A DNA stretch of 64,000 nt from Ornithodoros turicata (GCF_037126465.1 NC_088204.1:68199807-68263806); one strand, 5' to 3'; positions 21,750-34,199 are shown, numbered from the stretch's first letter. The notes: generated by a model not told the origin, from the letters alone. Translations and numbers: made by a program.

Positions 21750-24480
21750 ATCCTTAATATTATTATTTAACTATTTGGTTAATGTATTATTACTAGTTAT
21801 TATCCATCATTTATTATTGTTGACAAAAAATCGCTGAAAGTTGAAATGTTATGCAGTGACACCACAATTGAGTAAGGCAAAGGTCACCTCTTTTGAGGCA
21901 CCATCAATCAATAAGTACTGGTACCACATAGCGACCCGAATATGACGTTTTAACAGCTACCAAGGACCAAAGCTGTCATGGTTACGAAGTAGATGACATG
22001 GTCCTCCTTCATAGGGAACAGTACCAACAGCTGTCTGGAAGTACGTACAGAAAAAAAAAGAAAGAATATATATATATATATATATATATATAAAGATAAA
22101 CTGCGCTCACCACAGCCACCAACGCTGCACAGGGGAAATCGCAGTTGTCGCCAGGTGCCGTGGTGGTGATGGTGAAAGGCCTCGCCTTTACTATACTACA
22201 TTATTCAGACACCCTACAAAGCGTGCAGGAACGCATTTTATCATTTCGTACGCTCACTTCATTGTTTCACAAGCCTTATAAAAAGGTGTAACATATTCAC
22301 AGACACGTCAACCCTGTGGACATAACATCGATAGTTGTTCGACCACTGTTCGTCCTCAGGACATCCTCAAAGTGTCCTCACGTCCTCGTCTGTAAAGTGA
22401 CGTCCTGAGGACTTCCACAGAATGTTAGTGTGGTAGTTTCCCCAAGTTGTCATTTACGTACTTCCTCCGTATATCCTGAGAGGATGTGTGAAGGATGAGA
22501 AAATTATTCTAACCTTTTTCATGTCACTCTTGTTGGTTTCAAGAATGTTCACTTTTATTTTGTGTAGTGGTTCGTCTTTTGCATCCGAAATACAAACCGA
22601 GGAAGACAAGCGACTTTATGTAGTACGCACGGGAAAGCCACTCCGATCAGCTTAGTGAATCGACGCTCCTCAAGGAAAGCATATATTTTCACCCTTCCTC
22701 ACCTGTCACCTAGAGTCTTAATTGAAGAAAACACATGTACTAAACATCACATTACACGTGAAACACGGCTCCTCCAGGAACAAACTACGATCCAAACGCC
22801 ATGGTAAACACAGGCATTTGCGCCGCCATTTTCGCATTCGTCTTGACTTGGAACATGTTCGCGCGAACCAGTGTGTGCAAATTTAGTTTTCGCAGTTGTA
22901 TCATGCACCACATTTCTTCTGTGAATACACAACGATACAACAGCACCACAATCCTGTGAGGAAGAAACGTCCTTTGCGCGATACTCGGAAGTTGTGCTCT
23001 GGAATATATAGCATTACTATAGGCTCTCGGTTCCACGAGGATGTCTGGTCACAACACTCAACGGACCATTTCCATGTACGCGTCGCTCCTGGCGGCGAAA
23101 TGACGAAGTAACACCACCTGGATTTAGCTGGTATTTTTTGAGGCTATGCAATAGGAAACACATTTGGAAGGTTTCGGAAATGAATAAAGTAGCGGTACCT
23201 TCAAAAAGTTATATTCATAAAATAAGGCAGCTTGGCAACATTTTCATGAGTATCACGAATACATGAGGCAGCATATTCGGAAAGTATTTTGATTGAACAA
23301 TAAAAGATACTTATGGTGTGAAACGTAATAACCTTGTAGCTCGGTAACCTTTAACGATATCTAAATGAGCACTATGTACGCTGGGCTACGTGTCATTAAA
23401 TACCTATCAGTCCTTGATCAGTTTGTGATCGAAGGACGTGTCTTGGAAACAGGAAATGTTATATGTCACTTCACACTTACTGCGAGAAAGTACTTTTTTT
23501 TATACACTTACGGGTGTAGAACACACACACACACACACCCTCGAATGGGTACGCATGGACCTGCATGTTCTTAAGTGGGACCGTCGCAACGCAAAAATTA
23601 TGCTTGGTTCACACTGTTGCATTTTCACGCGTTGCGGATGCGGCGCGGCAGGGTTGTTATAGCAAATAAATAGATAAACACGGTAAGAAAAATAAATAGA
23701 GAAACCCGGTAGTCCTGGGAAAATCGCGCCAAAAACCCTCCCGCCGTCCGTGACTCATTTCCTCCTCCCTACGATGTGGCCGTGCTTGGGGGAGGGAAGG
23801 CAGATACGCCGGGAAAGTTCTACATTTTGGCGGATTCTTGCAAACTTGTTGAATTCTTTGAGAAGAGGATGTTACTGTGTGCGGCTTCCTTCGAGTTCAG
23901 TGCCATGAGGAGAGTGTCGTTGTCATTGCGTGCTACAAGATTCATTGGTATTTCTGCGGCCAGCGCTCCCAATGAAAGTATGTCCTGTGCTGCGAATCAA
24001 GACCAAAAGGTAACGGCTGCGTCAATTCGTAATTTTTGTTCACGACATGTTTTCTGTAACTAAAGAACAAGGTTAGTACAGGGATAAAACAACGCCATCA
24101 CTTGGTGATTCGCATAAACTTAAATTCACGAAAGGCATTAGTCTTGCCTCATGGGTATTGTGGTTTCATATGGGTTTTAATGCCAGTTGATGGCAACTCG
24201 GGCTGCTGTCTGCTTTGGGCTGTTGTGTGTTGGACCAATGTGTAATGTCACGTGTCGCGATGTCATTATGCGTTGTGTAAATGTGTTTTGCAAGAACCTC
24301 ATTGAATCAAGACATTGCCAATGCAGTTGTTCGAATAAGCACAAGTTCCTAGTTCGCTAACATTACACCATTTATTTAGGACAGTTTTTACAAAATGTTC
24401 TGGTTTTGGTAGTATGGGGGGGGGGGGGGCAATGTGAGCGAATGAGCAGTCGTGTACACCTGCATTTATTCAAGCAGTGT
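21750..24480. other. No gene seen; microsatellites and unique sequence
   Basis: The stretch contains a TA run (about 22,066-22,092), a CA run (about 23,521-23,538) and a run of 12 G (about 24,418-24,429). Open frames are below 100 codons and have no recognisable domains or convincing splice borders. The most open segment (23,776-24,063) has no family resemblance that I can name. Confidence 0.5.
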
Positions 24481-24485
24481 ATGCA

Positions 24486-25206
24486 GGGTGTTCCAGTAAC
24501 TGTCTAAAAAAAAGTACGCTGTGTACATGTACAGTACATGCGTTTTTCCGTGTTCATCTTCGTGATCGGCTAGCATGCCTCAACCAAAAGGCTCTTTAGT
24601 TTTATCTCTAGTATGCGATCAACGGCATTTATGTGTAGTAAATTTTTGCCATGTGCTACAACTAACTTTATTCAATTTTAATGCAAAGAAATTTAATTTC
24701 TTGAGTGAAACTGTACAGTTTGCTAAGACATGTAACCCTGTAAAGAAAGAGGAAGTTTTTCATATAGGATTTATTCTATTTCATTACGAAGCACATTCCG
24801 CAACTTAATAGTTGGGGTAATACAATGGTAGTTTACCAGTCTTCCTGTCACAAGTCTCCCTCTCTCCCTGGCGATCGAACTCCCCAATCACTGTCTTTAA
24901 AATAAAGTTGTTCTGTGAGTGTCAGGGGGTCTGTTTTCGCATTTCTTCCAGCGATATTGTACTAGGGTGGGGGTGGGGGAATGTATCCACTATTAGAATG
25001 GGGTAGAATGCGCTGTTTCTGAAGAAAGAAAGAAGTTACGTTGCCATGGCAAACTTCGGTGTTCAGTTAACGAGATTAAATTAATTTCAATTAAAGTTTA
25101 ATAAAACTAATTGTAGTACTTGATCGTGTAATTGTACCTTTGATCGCATATTTCCCTCCAGCGTTTTTCTATTGAATATTTTTACATGATTTCTAGGACA
25201 CCCTGT
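24486..25206. mobile_element. Possible short element with CAGGGTGTTCC / GGACACCCTG ends
   Basis: CAGGGTGTTCCAGTAACTG at 24,486 and ATTTCTAGGACACCCTG ending at about 25,206 could be the two ends of one element of about 0.72 kb. The match covers only about 12 terminal bases and the interior frames look random. Confidence 0.35.
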
Positions 25207-25319
25207 ATAATTGCTTTCATGCTACACCCTTTTGTTGCGAAATGTTCAGCACCTACGGCCAACTGTCGTGCCTGTATAGCAAATCCGTAATTTGGATAGC
25301 TGAAGCAAAAAGTGTTCAA

Positions 25320-25985
25320 ACGTAAGCAGTTATTGCTGAAGCGAGGGACACCCCGCTGGATGTTCTTCGCTACGGTGAGACCTGTCGACTTTTCCTCCGC
25401 CTTTTATCGCATCACCGGCGGCACCCACTCGTATCGAAGATCTTGAGCCGCAAGCACTGCAAGGTCCACTCGGTGATGACTCAGCTGAAGCCTAGCGTCC
25501 CGCGTTTCGTAGTGAAGACAGTGGCTCCCAGTGCCCCTCCATGGTCTCTGTCAAGTCCAGTCACCCGCCTAACTGTTCCTGGCCTGCATGGAAGGAAAAG
25601 GGATACAGCCCCGTGTGTCGCCAAGCAGCTTACCCTGGGCATGATGAACGACAACTACACGGCGTCAACGTCAGTTTTCACTGACGGGTCATCTACTCGG
25701 GGTGGATCGTCCTCGGCATTTGTCATTCCATCTCAGTCAGTCTCCTGTGGTCACCGTCTTTCTCACAGAACATCGTCTACGTGTACCGAGCTTTACCTAG
25801 CGAAGATCCTCGGTCCGTGGTCGAACGCTGCCCACCAGACGCAGGGCCTTCGCCTTCTGGCGGAGTACTTGTGCTCCACCGGTCTGGCGACGGCTCTTTC
25901 AAAGCCCCCATCATCATCCCTTCATCCTCTCCCAACGCGAAATAGGGCAGTGTACCGCCTCAGCGGCAGTGAATCGCCCACCCCA
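25320..25985 (+). pseudogene. LINE fragment: RT tail and RNase H N-terminal half
   Basis: Reading starts in a typical post-reverse-transcriptase linker (AEARDTPLDVLRYGETCRL, HPLVSKILSRK) and passes into an RNase H domain at about 25,675-25,810: FTDGSSTRGGSSSAF with the first catalytic Asp, then CTELYLAKIL with the catalytic Glu. The frame continues without the C-terminal RNase H motifs and ends near a TG microsatellite. RNase H downstream of the RT points to an I, R1, Jockey or related clade LINE. It is truncated at both ends. Confidence 0.7.
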
Positions 25986-26676
25986 TCACCATCCAATGTA
26001 TTTGTGTGTGTGTGTGTGTTCAAACGTGCTAGTTCACTATCTACAGTGTTCACGTTGAAGTTACAAACAAGAGGTCTTGTTCGAGTGCTTCTTTGATGTT
26101 CCCAGTATCGGATCTTTTTTTTTTTTTTCGGATGTATGATTGATGATACCAAGCCGCTCGCTGCCTTTCTAAGCATAGGATACAACGCGAGTGTGAAAAA
26201 GATCAACTGATTCCAGCAATGCTCGGCTAACACTTCGCCTCTCAAAAGGAAAAGCTTTTTCCCGCTAACAATTTGATCGTTAAACAATTCTACGTAAGGC
26301 ATTGTAGGAGCGTGAGACGCTATCACGCACTATGTTGATCGATCGGTGGTAAACATAAAGTACCCTTCTCACTAATCATCCCAAAAGCAATAGCTCATTC
26401 ACCAGGCATCGGGAAACTTACTGTTTTCAACGAAACTGCTATAAAAGCAGCATTGTTTAAAGAACAGGAAACATGAGATCTGTACAGTAATCTAACAAAT
26501 ACTCGCGTAAAGTTCCGTGAACTGTTAATTACGCCATTGTGTAGAACTCGCGTAAGCAGAGCGTTTTGTTTCCGTGCCTTTAGCCCTAATCCTACCGCTG
26601 GGGTTAAGCGGTCAGGTTTCTTATTTTTATTTCTTATTTTTTCGTTCTTCATCGAAGGAATCCATTCCTACCAGAC

Positions 26677-26749
26677 ATGCAGTCAAAGATCCTTCTCTTC
26701 ACTTTTCTGCTTCTTGTGAGCGCGATCCACGTACACGGATCTAAGGACC
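26677..26749 (+). CDS. Kunitz-type gene, exon 1 (signal peptide)
   Basis: ATG CAG TCA begins 24 codons of a classical signal peptide (K4 then a Leu-rich core then HVHG-SKD). The exon ends at C|GTGAGTAT, a strong donor, leaving one base for the next codon. The ATG is the first in a run with a suitable hydrophobic core. Confidence 0.7.
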
Positions 26750-29700
26750 GTGAGTATATCTGCTGTACAGTACTTTATAAGGTCAGGCATGTACAGGATA
26801 CTTTTCAATGCTCGCCCAGTAAGAAAGAATGAAGGCACACGCAAGAAGGAAATAAATAGCTAGAGGAGAATTTGGTGTTTTTGTTTGTCACCATCTCCAC
26901 CGGTGACTGTACATTTGACCAGAGCTTGTCCCAGATGTTCGCGATGTCCAAGATCAACACAACACGCAGAAAGGTGACGGAACGAATGGCAATGTAGACT
27001 TTTTCGTGCCCATTCGAAAATGTTAGTGGCGATTGCGCAGAACGCTGAGTGTCCTTTAGAAAATGTGCCTGTCAACGCGGAAAAAGAAAGTACGTCGAGG
27101 AGAGGCGGATTTAAAAGACTTCAAGTTATAGAACTAAAGAGTGTGATCCTGCACTCTTAAAAATGAACCGCATAGCACGCTCCTAGCCAACCATAATCTC
27201 GAATGATATCGTTATCTGCCCTGATTTGTTGAAAACGGGAGGCGTACGCCTTTTTTGTGAAACTTATGCTGTTCATAATTGTCACAAAAAAAGGCGCACG
27301 CCTACCGTTTTCAACAAATCAGGGCCGATGACGATATCATTCGAGATGATGACTGGCTAGGAGCGTGCTATGCGGTGAAGTTCATTTTTAAGAGTGTATG
27401 TCTAATGAATGGGTGATACCTATCGCGAACTGAAGTGACCAGAGTGAAGTGAAGGGAAACTTGCGATTGTGGAACACCCTCGGTGCCGGTATAATCATAC
27501 CGGTTGCCAGGGCAACCGGATACAATGTTCCCGAAAAAAGAAAAAGAAAAACATCCCCAGAAAAAAATGACCCAGAAGCCATAGGCGGAAAAAAATATTC
27601 CAAAGGCACGCAATACCAAGGGGACAAAATGGGGTTTAGTTGATCCGTATTAAATGCCTTTCACAAACTTGGGGGGCAAAACCCGGGTGCAGCTCATGTT
27701 GACTCTGTTCTGTTGTTTCGTGGTAGTGGCTGCGGTGGTATGGAAGTTAACACGACAATGCACTAAACAAACAAACAAACACACACACACACATACGCAA
27801 ACAAAAAACAAAAGAAACACCAAGCATAAGAAGTGCCAAATGCGCAATTGTTTTGCGAACAGCTTCCACTTTGGCACTCGTAATACTCCACTGCGATAGT
27901 TTGATCTGTTCTGAACGCAGAAGGTGCGTACATTTTCACGTCTGTTCTCGACGCTACCACGAATACGGACCAACGTGGCACCGCCGATTCAGAATCATAC
28001 CATCATAGCCATCCACCCGCACTCAAGTTTATTCAATGTTTAGGTTTAGCATCAGCTGTCGTGTCCGCGATGTTTTAACAAAAGTTCGGCAAAGTTCTTC
28101 ATAAAATGTCGATGAAACTGGAGGCTGTGCGCCTTGAGACTATAGCTAGCGAGCGTTCTCTGAGGGATCGGCTGCACAATGCGCCTATACTTAATGCAAA
28201 AAGTGTTAATGGAAGGGGAAAAAAAACCATACAAGTGCGTTTTGAAAATTACACGTTTCTACGCTTTTTTTTATACGGATCGATGGCGCTATTTCTCTCA
28301 CGCAGTAATTATACAGGGTGTTTGCTCTAACGAGTCCAGAAATTTTATTTATAACGAGCGATAAAAGAGAAACGAGCGCTATACTGCTCAGCTACTTGAC
28401 AAAGAAACAGGTGCTGATTGATTGATTTTAAAAGAAAAAAATGGAGATGGTAGTCTCGAGCCACTCGGGACTGGCTACTCCAGGTGCTACTAGAGAAGAA
28501 GTAGCTGTTTCTTACTCAAGTAGCAGAAATGTATACCACTTGCTTTTCTGTTCTCGCTCGCTTTAAATATAATTTCCGGACACGTTAGAGCAGACACCCT
28601 GTATACTGGAGTATTACGAAAATATAATCCAGCTTTAAATTCTTTCCATCACGCCTTTTACGATTAGCGAATAGCGATATCTGTACTGCGACAACAAGAA
28701 CAGACAAGCCGTATCTTACATATTGCCCACATATCCTCGCCTACGCCGGGTTGCCAATCACCGCCGTGTGACGCACGCCAAATGATGCAGCTTCCATACT
28801 TGCCGGGATGGATTCAGTTTCATTCGAGAAAATCGGAGAAAATGTTACCAAGACACGCATGCCTTCGAATCGCGCCTTCCCAATATGCCAAATCTCAACT
28901 CGCTGATACTTCCAATATATCTGTCCGAAACGGCCGAAGAAGACCACATGTCCATTTCCAATTCGCCGTAGCGTTGCTCGTGGAACGTTTTGTTTTTGTT
29001 CTGCCTTCATTCGTCTCTTGGAGTGTTGAATTACAGTTTCAAACAATGCGTTGTCGCCGTGTAATTGGTTAATAAGTTATAGCAGGTCTCGAAACGTTCC
29101 AGCAACAACGTTGCAATGGGGCTGCATGCTCTCATGATAGTGACGCAGAGGTTGTGACATTTACGTGTATAGACTAATAGGAGTCGGAGCAAAACATCTG
29201 GCATCCGACACAATAGACAGAAGTTAAGTTAATGAAGTGAAGTGTCTACAACAAACGTATTTATTTATTTATTTCCACACTGAATGCCCACAAACAGCTG
29301 TTAGGCCTTTGATTTGATTTGATTTCATTGATTTTATTTAAAGTGCCCACAAACAGCCGTGGCCTTTAGTGTGGTGCACGAAACACAATACATACTCTAT
29401 ATACAACAGGGAACTATAGATGCATAATGCTGGCTAATTAGAGATTCCGATATAACTAAATTAAGAGAAAGATATACTATCGAAATGTCGCACGATCAGA
29501 ATTGATAGCGGTGCACCATACATAAAGAAGAGAGAAATATACATTTAAAAAAATGCAAACAAACAATCTAATTCATGCGAACAAATTAAACGCTACAGGA
29601 ATGCAACATGCGCTTGAGGGTGATGCCTAAAATTGGCATTAAAAATGTCTAGGTGATTGTTACTCGTGGCGTAAACATTAAAAGTCATCTGCATCGGTGG

Positions 29701-30982
29701 CATTGGGCAGCATTTGTCTAAAACAGTGTAAGAATTGAAGTGAGGAGAACAGTGTAGAACAGTATAAGCTGAAACAGCTTTTTTTCTTATTATTCTATAA
29801 GTTAACAAAATGGGAAGCTGTTTTGTGCCGGCTTGTCGCTGTGCCTTGAAGGCACAGCGGTTTTCGTGGTACCGTCTTTCTAGCACATGGCCGTCGCAGT
29901 CTCTGTTAATGTTTTTTGTGACTTTTGCTATAGCGACGATGGAGATTTCACGTAAAGACTAGTGTCCTTCATTGATCTGTCGTCATGAGTCTCGCTTACA
30001 TTTCACGTTTGCTCTGCTCTAATGGTCATGAGCAACGTTTTTTGGAAGGACGAAACGGGGCGCAGACCAGAGTCTTGAAACTGTGTCAGCGAGTAGTTGT
30101 GACGGCAGTGTTTGCGTACCGCCCGTTTCAACCGTGAACACTTCTGAAAATTCCTTTTAAACACCCTGTACTTCAGTGTATTTCCATGTACTTAAGCTTG
30201 TATTTGTGGTTTATACGTGATATTTCATTGAACACTAAAGTGACATGTTAGCGTAACGTTCATCGCTCTCTGGTGATTGGGATAATGACCACATCATAGA
30301 CTGACTAGCTGTAATGCAGTTGGGGGGAGGTTAATGGTGCATAAAGTGACAGTAATGTCATCCCACACTTGCCCCATAACGATCCGAGGCACGTCTCCTC
30401 CGACCGCCCTGGGAGAGGTTGGGGATGTCATTAGGAGTCTCACTTTGACAGTCGGGTGACACTCCCAGGACTTGTTTGTGGCGTCCCAGGGAAGGCGACT
30501 GTATCCCGTGATATGGCATTCACTTCCCGTGATGGCATTCTCTTATTTTGGCTGACCTCTCTCAACACTTAAAAAAAAAGAGCTAAAATGATATAAAAAA
30601 ATACGTAGTTAAAATTAAGAATAGCAACTGATAGAAAGAAAATTATTTGGCACGACAAAAAAACGTGATGTTGTTTTCTTTATTTAATTTTTTATTTTTG
30701 TTAATATCTAGTTGCGCCTCTTCCAGGTCTTCTCATTTTTAGCGAGGGTGGACGAAATTTCTACGGCAGACAAACTGTGTGTGCGTGTCTTCTCTCCATG
30801 CAGCGCGTTGCAGACAACCGTCTCTGTCCTGGTGTCGGGCACCCATTGACTGGATGTGGACTTTCCATAATAGGACAGGTGGTCGCCGTGGATACTGCAG
30901 TAAGCTCATGGTCTGCCCCGGGATAGAAACTGGAAACAAATTCTCAAGTTTGAATGATTGCTGGAAGGCATGCGTGTGCTAA
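26677..30982 (+). CDS. Secreted divergent Kunitz-type protein, two coding exons
   Basis: Exon 1 (26,677-26,749) and exon 2 (30,804-30,982) join in phase 1 to give 83 residues. A signal peptide occupies residues 1-21 (cleavage likely after HVHG), then a cysteine-rich domain: C27, C35, C56, C62, C77, C81, C83. The C-terminal part GNKFSSLNDCWKAC is a good Kunitz/BPTI signature (N.F.s...C...C). The long C2-C3 loop (20 residues), the short C3-C4 spacing (5), the absence of YGGC and an extra C83 make it divergent. The family includes protease inhibitors and ion-channel or clotting modulators, many secreted in tick saliva. Activity cannot be predicted because the usual P1 context is altered. A possible N-glycosylation site is N47-R-T. 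The 4-kb intron is full of mobile elements. Confidence 0.7.
27152..27396. mobile_element. Palindromic short element, CACTCTTAAAAATGAA family
   Basis: CACTCTTAAAAATGAACC at the left mirrors the right end (TTCATTTTTAAGAGTG). The arms read inward through GCATAGCACGCTCCTAGCC, GATATCGTTATCTGCCC and GGGAGGCGTACGCC and meet at a loop of about 20 bp. Ten further copies lie in the window (31,501; 41,383; 45,472; 49,079; 51,223; 51,635; 51,878; 56,107; 56,521; 56,829). Confidence 0.85.
27436..28310. other. Kunitz intron 1 stretch, no gene seen
   Basis: The stretch holds an imperfect CCGGTTGCCAGGGCAACCGG hairpin near 27,498-27,520, an AAAC/AC microsatellite (about 27,766-27,795) and unique sequence. 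No coding or RNA feature is supported. Confidence 0.5.
28314..28601. mobile_element. Short TA-target element with CAGGGTGTTTGCTCTAAC ends
   Basis: CAGGGTGTTTGCTCTAAC at 28,314 is nearly mirrored by GTTAGAGCAGACACCCTG ending at 28,601, and TA flanks both sides. It contains an internal near-palindrome (about 28,450-28,500). It is a non-autonomous Tc1/mariner-type element. Confidence 0.75.
29255..29375 (-). repeat. LINE-like 3' tails on the minus strand
   Basis: On the minus strand GGCCACGGCTGTTTGTGGGCACT ends in ATAAAATCAATGAAATCAAATC units, and a second related piece (AACAGCTGTTTGTGGGCATTC) ends in AAATAAATAAATA. These look like two 3' ends of related retroelements in the same orientation. 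The body upstream (29,400-29,560) is AT-rich with no frame. Confidence 0.45.
29560..30700. other. Kunitz intron 1 stretch, no gene seen
   Basis: A small hairpin (GCTGTGCCTTGAAGGCACAGC, 29,839-29,859) and one CAGGGTGTTT-type end (AAACACCCTG, about 30,162-30,171) are present. A LINE-like G/C-rich segment at 30,340-30,550 has no frame. Nothing here supports a gene. Confidence 0.4.
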
Positions 30983-30997
30983 TATCGCATCGTCACG
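30804..30997 (+). CDS. Kunitz-type gene, exon 2 (cysteine-rich domain, stop)
   Basis: The acceptor TCTTCTCTCCATGCAG precedes the exon. Two bases complete the split codon and the domain follows to TAA at 30,980-30,982. A good donor ACG|GTAAGA 15 bp after the stop suggests that the exon runs to 30,997 and that the 3' untranslated region is spliced. Confidence 0.7.
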
Positions 30998-31179
30998 GTA
31001 AGATATCTGATGGCTAGCTTATACCGCGCCTAAAGTATCCAAATTTTGTGCTAAAATGTCGGAAATTGCGCGCTTTTCCGCGGCAAAAATTACACATAAT
31101 ACAGGTACCGAACTGGCACAATAACTCACGACTTTCCACGCTAACGGTAACATTGAAGCGTCACATGGACATCTCTTGC

Positions 31180-31255
31180 AATACACATCACCATCAGCTA
31201 TATGGGGTATAGAGTATCGCCTCTGGCAATGGAACTCTCCATTCATCATCTTAAA
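31180..31255 (+). repeat. LINE 3' end remnant
   Basis: GGGGTATAGAGTATCGCCTCTGGC...CTCTCCATTCATCATCTTAAATA matches the order of the LINE 3' end at 58,155-58,215 (GGGGTAGAGTATGGCCTCTGGC...CTCTCCATCTCAAAATAAA). It is a diverged, 5'-truncated copy of that LINE family. Confidence 0.5.
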
Positions 31256-31500
31256 TAGCCTGCCTCAGGGATTTCCCAATTTAGGGAAATTAATGATCTG
31301 CCACTAATCTGGTCAGATTATGTACTTTCAGTCTTCATGTGCCCGTTTACTTGCGCACGGAAGTTACACGCAGCAGAAAAACATGGCGCTCTCTTATCTT
31401 CATAATTTGTATCGAAACGTAACTTCTCCATATCGCAAGATTGTTAAAGAAGAGCTATAAAAACAAACATGTGTCAATTATCCTCGTGTCAATACACATA

Positions 31501-31982
31501 CACTCTTAAAAATGAACTTCACCACATAGCACGCTCCTAGCCAACCCCATCCCGAATGACAACGTTCTCGCCCCTGGGGGCTTAATCGCTTCGTCGTCGT
31601 TACGGTCGTTACAAGCTAACGAGTGGCGGGAAATTCAAAAAGGCGGGCGGGAAATTTAAAAAGGTGGGCACGTGATAAAACAGGTGCACGGCACTCGTCG
31701 CGCGATACGTGAAGGCCGTGGTATACGTCACACGCAATGTGTCACGTGCCCACCTTTTTGAATTTCCCGCCACTCGTTAGCTTGGAACGACCGTAACGAC
31801 GGTGAAGCGATTAAGCCCCCTGATTTGTTGAAATCGGGAGGAGGAGCCTATTTTGTGCCGTGCATAATGGCACAAAATAGGCTCCTCCTCCCGTTTTCAA
31901 CAAATCTAGAGCGAGAACGTTGTCATTCGTTGTGATGGTTGGCTAGGAGCGTGCTATGTAGTGAAGTTCATTTTTAAGAGTG
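31501..31982. mobile_element. Palindromic short element, CACTCTTAAAAATGAA family, long version
   Basis: This copy is flanked by TA on both sides and is twice the usual length because a second inverted repeat (CGCTTCGTCGTCGTTACGG... and GTAACGACGGTGAAGCG, 31,588-31,815) is inserted in its left half near CCCCTGGGGGC. The rest shows the family layout: GCACGCTCCTAGCCAACC, GGCTCCTCCTCCCG and AAGTTCATTTTTAAGAGTG. Confidence 0.8.
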
Positions 31983-31989
31983 TAGAGGT

Positions 31990-33350
31990 GAAATGCACGT
32001 GACTTCATAATTGAATAATAGAATAGAATAGAAAAAAATGGAAACATAGGTCGCACTGGTGCGACCAGCTGTTCCAGGCCTCTTGATGTGTGGAAGCACT
32101 GAATGAATTAAAATATTATATCAGCCCGTATGTCCCTGAGGTATGTCGTCAGTGCACACAGCTAGCGCAGCGCAATTGTGGCGTAACAATGACTTCATAA
32201 GTGATGGCTCGCCGCCGCAGCCTCTGACTATGGTCATTCGTCTTTCTGTTTTCGTTGACCATGACAGAATGTACCAATATGAGTTAGTACTATAGAACTG
32301 GTAGCAAAACAAGAAAAAGCGCCCCTAACATGAATCAAGGTTCTTGTGCTATAGCTTACCATATCATCAAAGTAAAAGCGAATGCAAACAGAATCAAACC
32401 TAACTAATAACCCGCACACTGTCGTGCTACACTGTGTAGAGGATAAAAAAGAAATGAAGATATAAACGTCAGAAGGTAAAGTGAGAAAAGCGCCAGGTGA
32501 GAAAGAAAGAGAGACTAACAGTAATACTCAGTTAGCATCCAAAGGGTATTCTCGAGTGTATTGAGACTGAGGGTGCGTCAGTTCATCGTTGTTCGGATTC
32601 ATTCATTTGTGTACCTAAATAATGTCTTCTGTATTAATGTGTAACACCGTTGAGAAGAATAAAAATTACAGGATTACCCAACAAGATTATGTACAGTTTG
32701 TGGTGGAGTGATGTTTTTCTATTGTTATCTTTCCATCTTTTCATTTTTCTTTTTCCTTTCATTTAGGGGATCTTTGTGGGAGTAGAAGAATTCGTCACGT
32801 GACGGATTAAATATCTTCCCTTTTTTATATATATATAATCCAACTCAAACTCAACCCAACAGCTGGGTACGCCTTTGCGGCTCTGATTCGCTCATAATGC
32901 TCAAAGATCGCTTAGGGATGTCAAGATTTGTCCAGCTATGTCGAGGTATGTCCAGTTCGTGCAGGTGGATAAAATATTTTTGAACACCGTAAAACAAACA
33001 CATGTTTCGCTCTCTTTCGACGCGTGTGAGTGCACAAATGCTTGTGATAAAGAAAGGGCATCAGCCACAATTACGTATATCGTTAATGCGCATTATCTTA
33101 TCTAACAGAATCAAAGTAAAGCAAGGTGACGTTTCGCCATTTTACATGTTACGCAACGTTTTAAAGTGGAGACCATACAAGCAGATTAAGCTGGCTACCA
33201 CGGGGAAACGTTCCATGTCGTCATCACTTTTTCATCATTTATTGTTATTGTTGATCACACTTTATCTCAACCGTTCAGTTTTGGAACAACAAATAGTGCT
33301 TTCTTGCCTCTTTATGCTAATGACAGGAAAGGTAAAGATTTACAGTACTC
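31990..33350. other. No gene seen; probable 3' intron of the Kunitz-type gene
   Basis: Unique sequence with a TA run at about 32,826-32,838 and a short inverted string GGTCGCACTGGTGCGACC at 32,051-32,068 that recurs as GGTCGCACCAGTGCGAC at 33,679. The 143-codon frame at 33,002-33,433 has no recognisable domain. Confidence 0.4.
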
Positions 33351-33369
33351 GACTTGCTTTCCATTGCAG

Positions 33370-33460
33370 AGGCTCCGTGCGACAAGCGCGTGACATGAGG
33401 TCAAGAAGACTCGACCACGGGATTGGAGAATAATTCCGAATAAAAGAGTCTTATGTTGAA
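33370..33460 (+). other. Probable untranslated last exon of the Kunitz-type gene
   Basis: CTTGCTTTCCATTGCAG at 33,353-33,369 is a good acceptor, and AATAAA follows at 33,439-33,444. If joined to the donor at 30,997 this gives a 3' untranslated terminal exon of about 90 bp. No cDNA is available here to prove the join. Confidence 0.4.
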
Positions 33461-33640
33461 TTCCAATGTCAATTGGGAGCACTTCCGGAACAAGTTGAAG
33501 AACGCTCTTGCTAAACTTGACAACCGACCTTTTAATGTGGAGAAGGTACTGGGGAGCCGGCCAAATAGCACCAACAACCTGCGCTGTGTGCTCTGGCGAA
33601 AGACGTCAAGGACATACCTGCTGAAGTAATATTTTAAATC
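33461..33640 (+). other. Unassigned open segment
   Basis: A frame from about 33,462 reads NWEHFRNKLKNALAKLDNRP and then continues to a TAA at 33,628. It has an amphipathic look but no ATG nearby, no signal peptide and no family I recognise. It may be a transposon remnant. Confidence 0.2.
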
Positions 33641-34199
33641 ACTCAATGCTTTCACACATCAAGCGTCATGAAAGAGCTGGTCGCACCAGTGCGACGCACG
33701 TTTCTATTCTTTTTTTCTCTCTCTACTTCTAATCTAATCTAATCCTTAGCAAGCCAAGGAACAAGGCTCTGGACGCTCTGCCTGGTACAATTATGTTGTA
33801 TTGGCAGATTAGGAGCAGAGACTGATGGCAATTTCGGGTGGTGCATTTGGGACACTTTTTTCTGCCCCAAACTCGAGCTGTAAATTCGGGTGGTGCGGTC
33901 AGAGCAAGAGCCGCGTGTTCAGGTGACGCACTACGGAGCAGTTCGCTCGCCCCAAAAGCAGTTTTTTGGCTCTTGCCGCGAGAGGCCGAGCCAGAACTGC
34001 CCTCAACCGTTTCTCTTCCGCTCTCGACGACGAGCATGCGCACATATGCGCCTCACGTGTGCTGTCTGCTACCGAGTGCCGTCTGCGTTCTGCGGTGGTG
34101 CGCCTGTCATCTGTTTCTTTGTTGCGTTCGCCATTGACGGCATGGATCTTTACGAAAGTAGTAGCGATGAAAGTTCAATTGACATCGATAATGCGAAGA

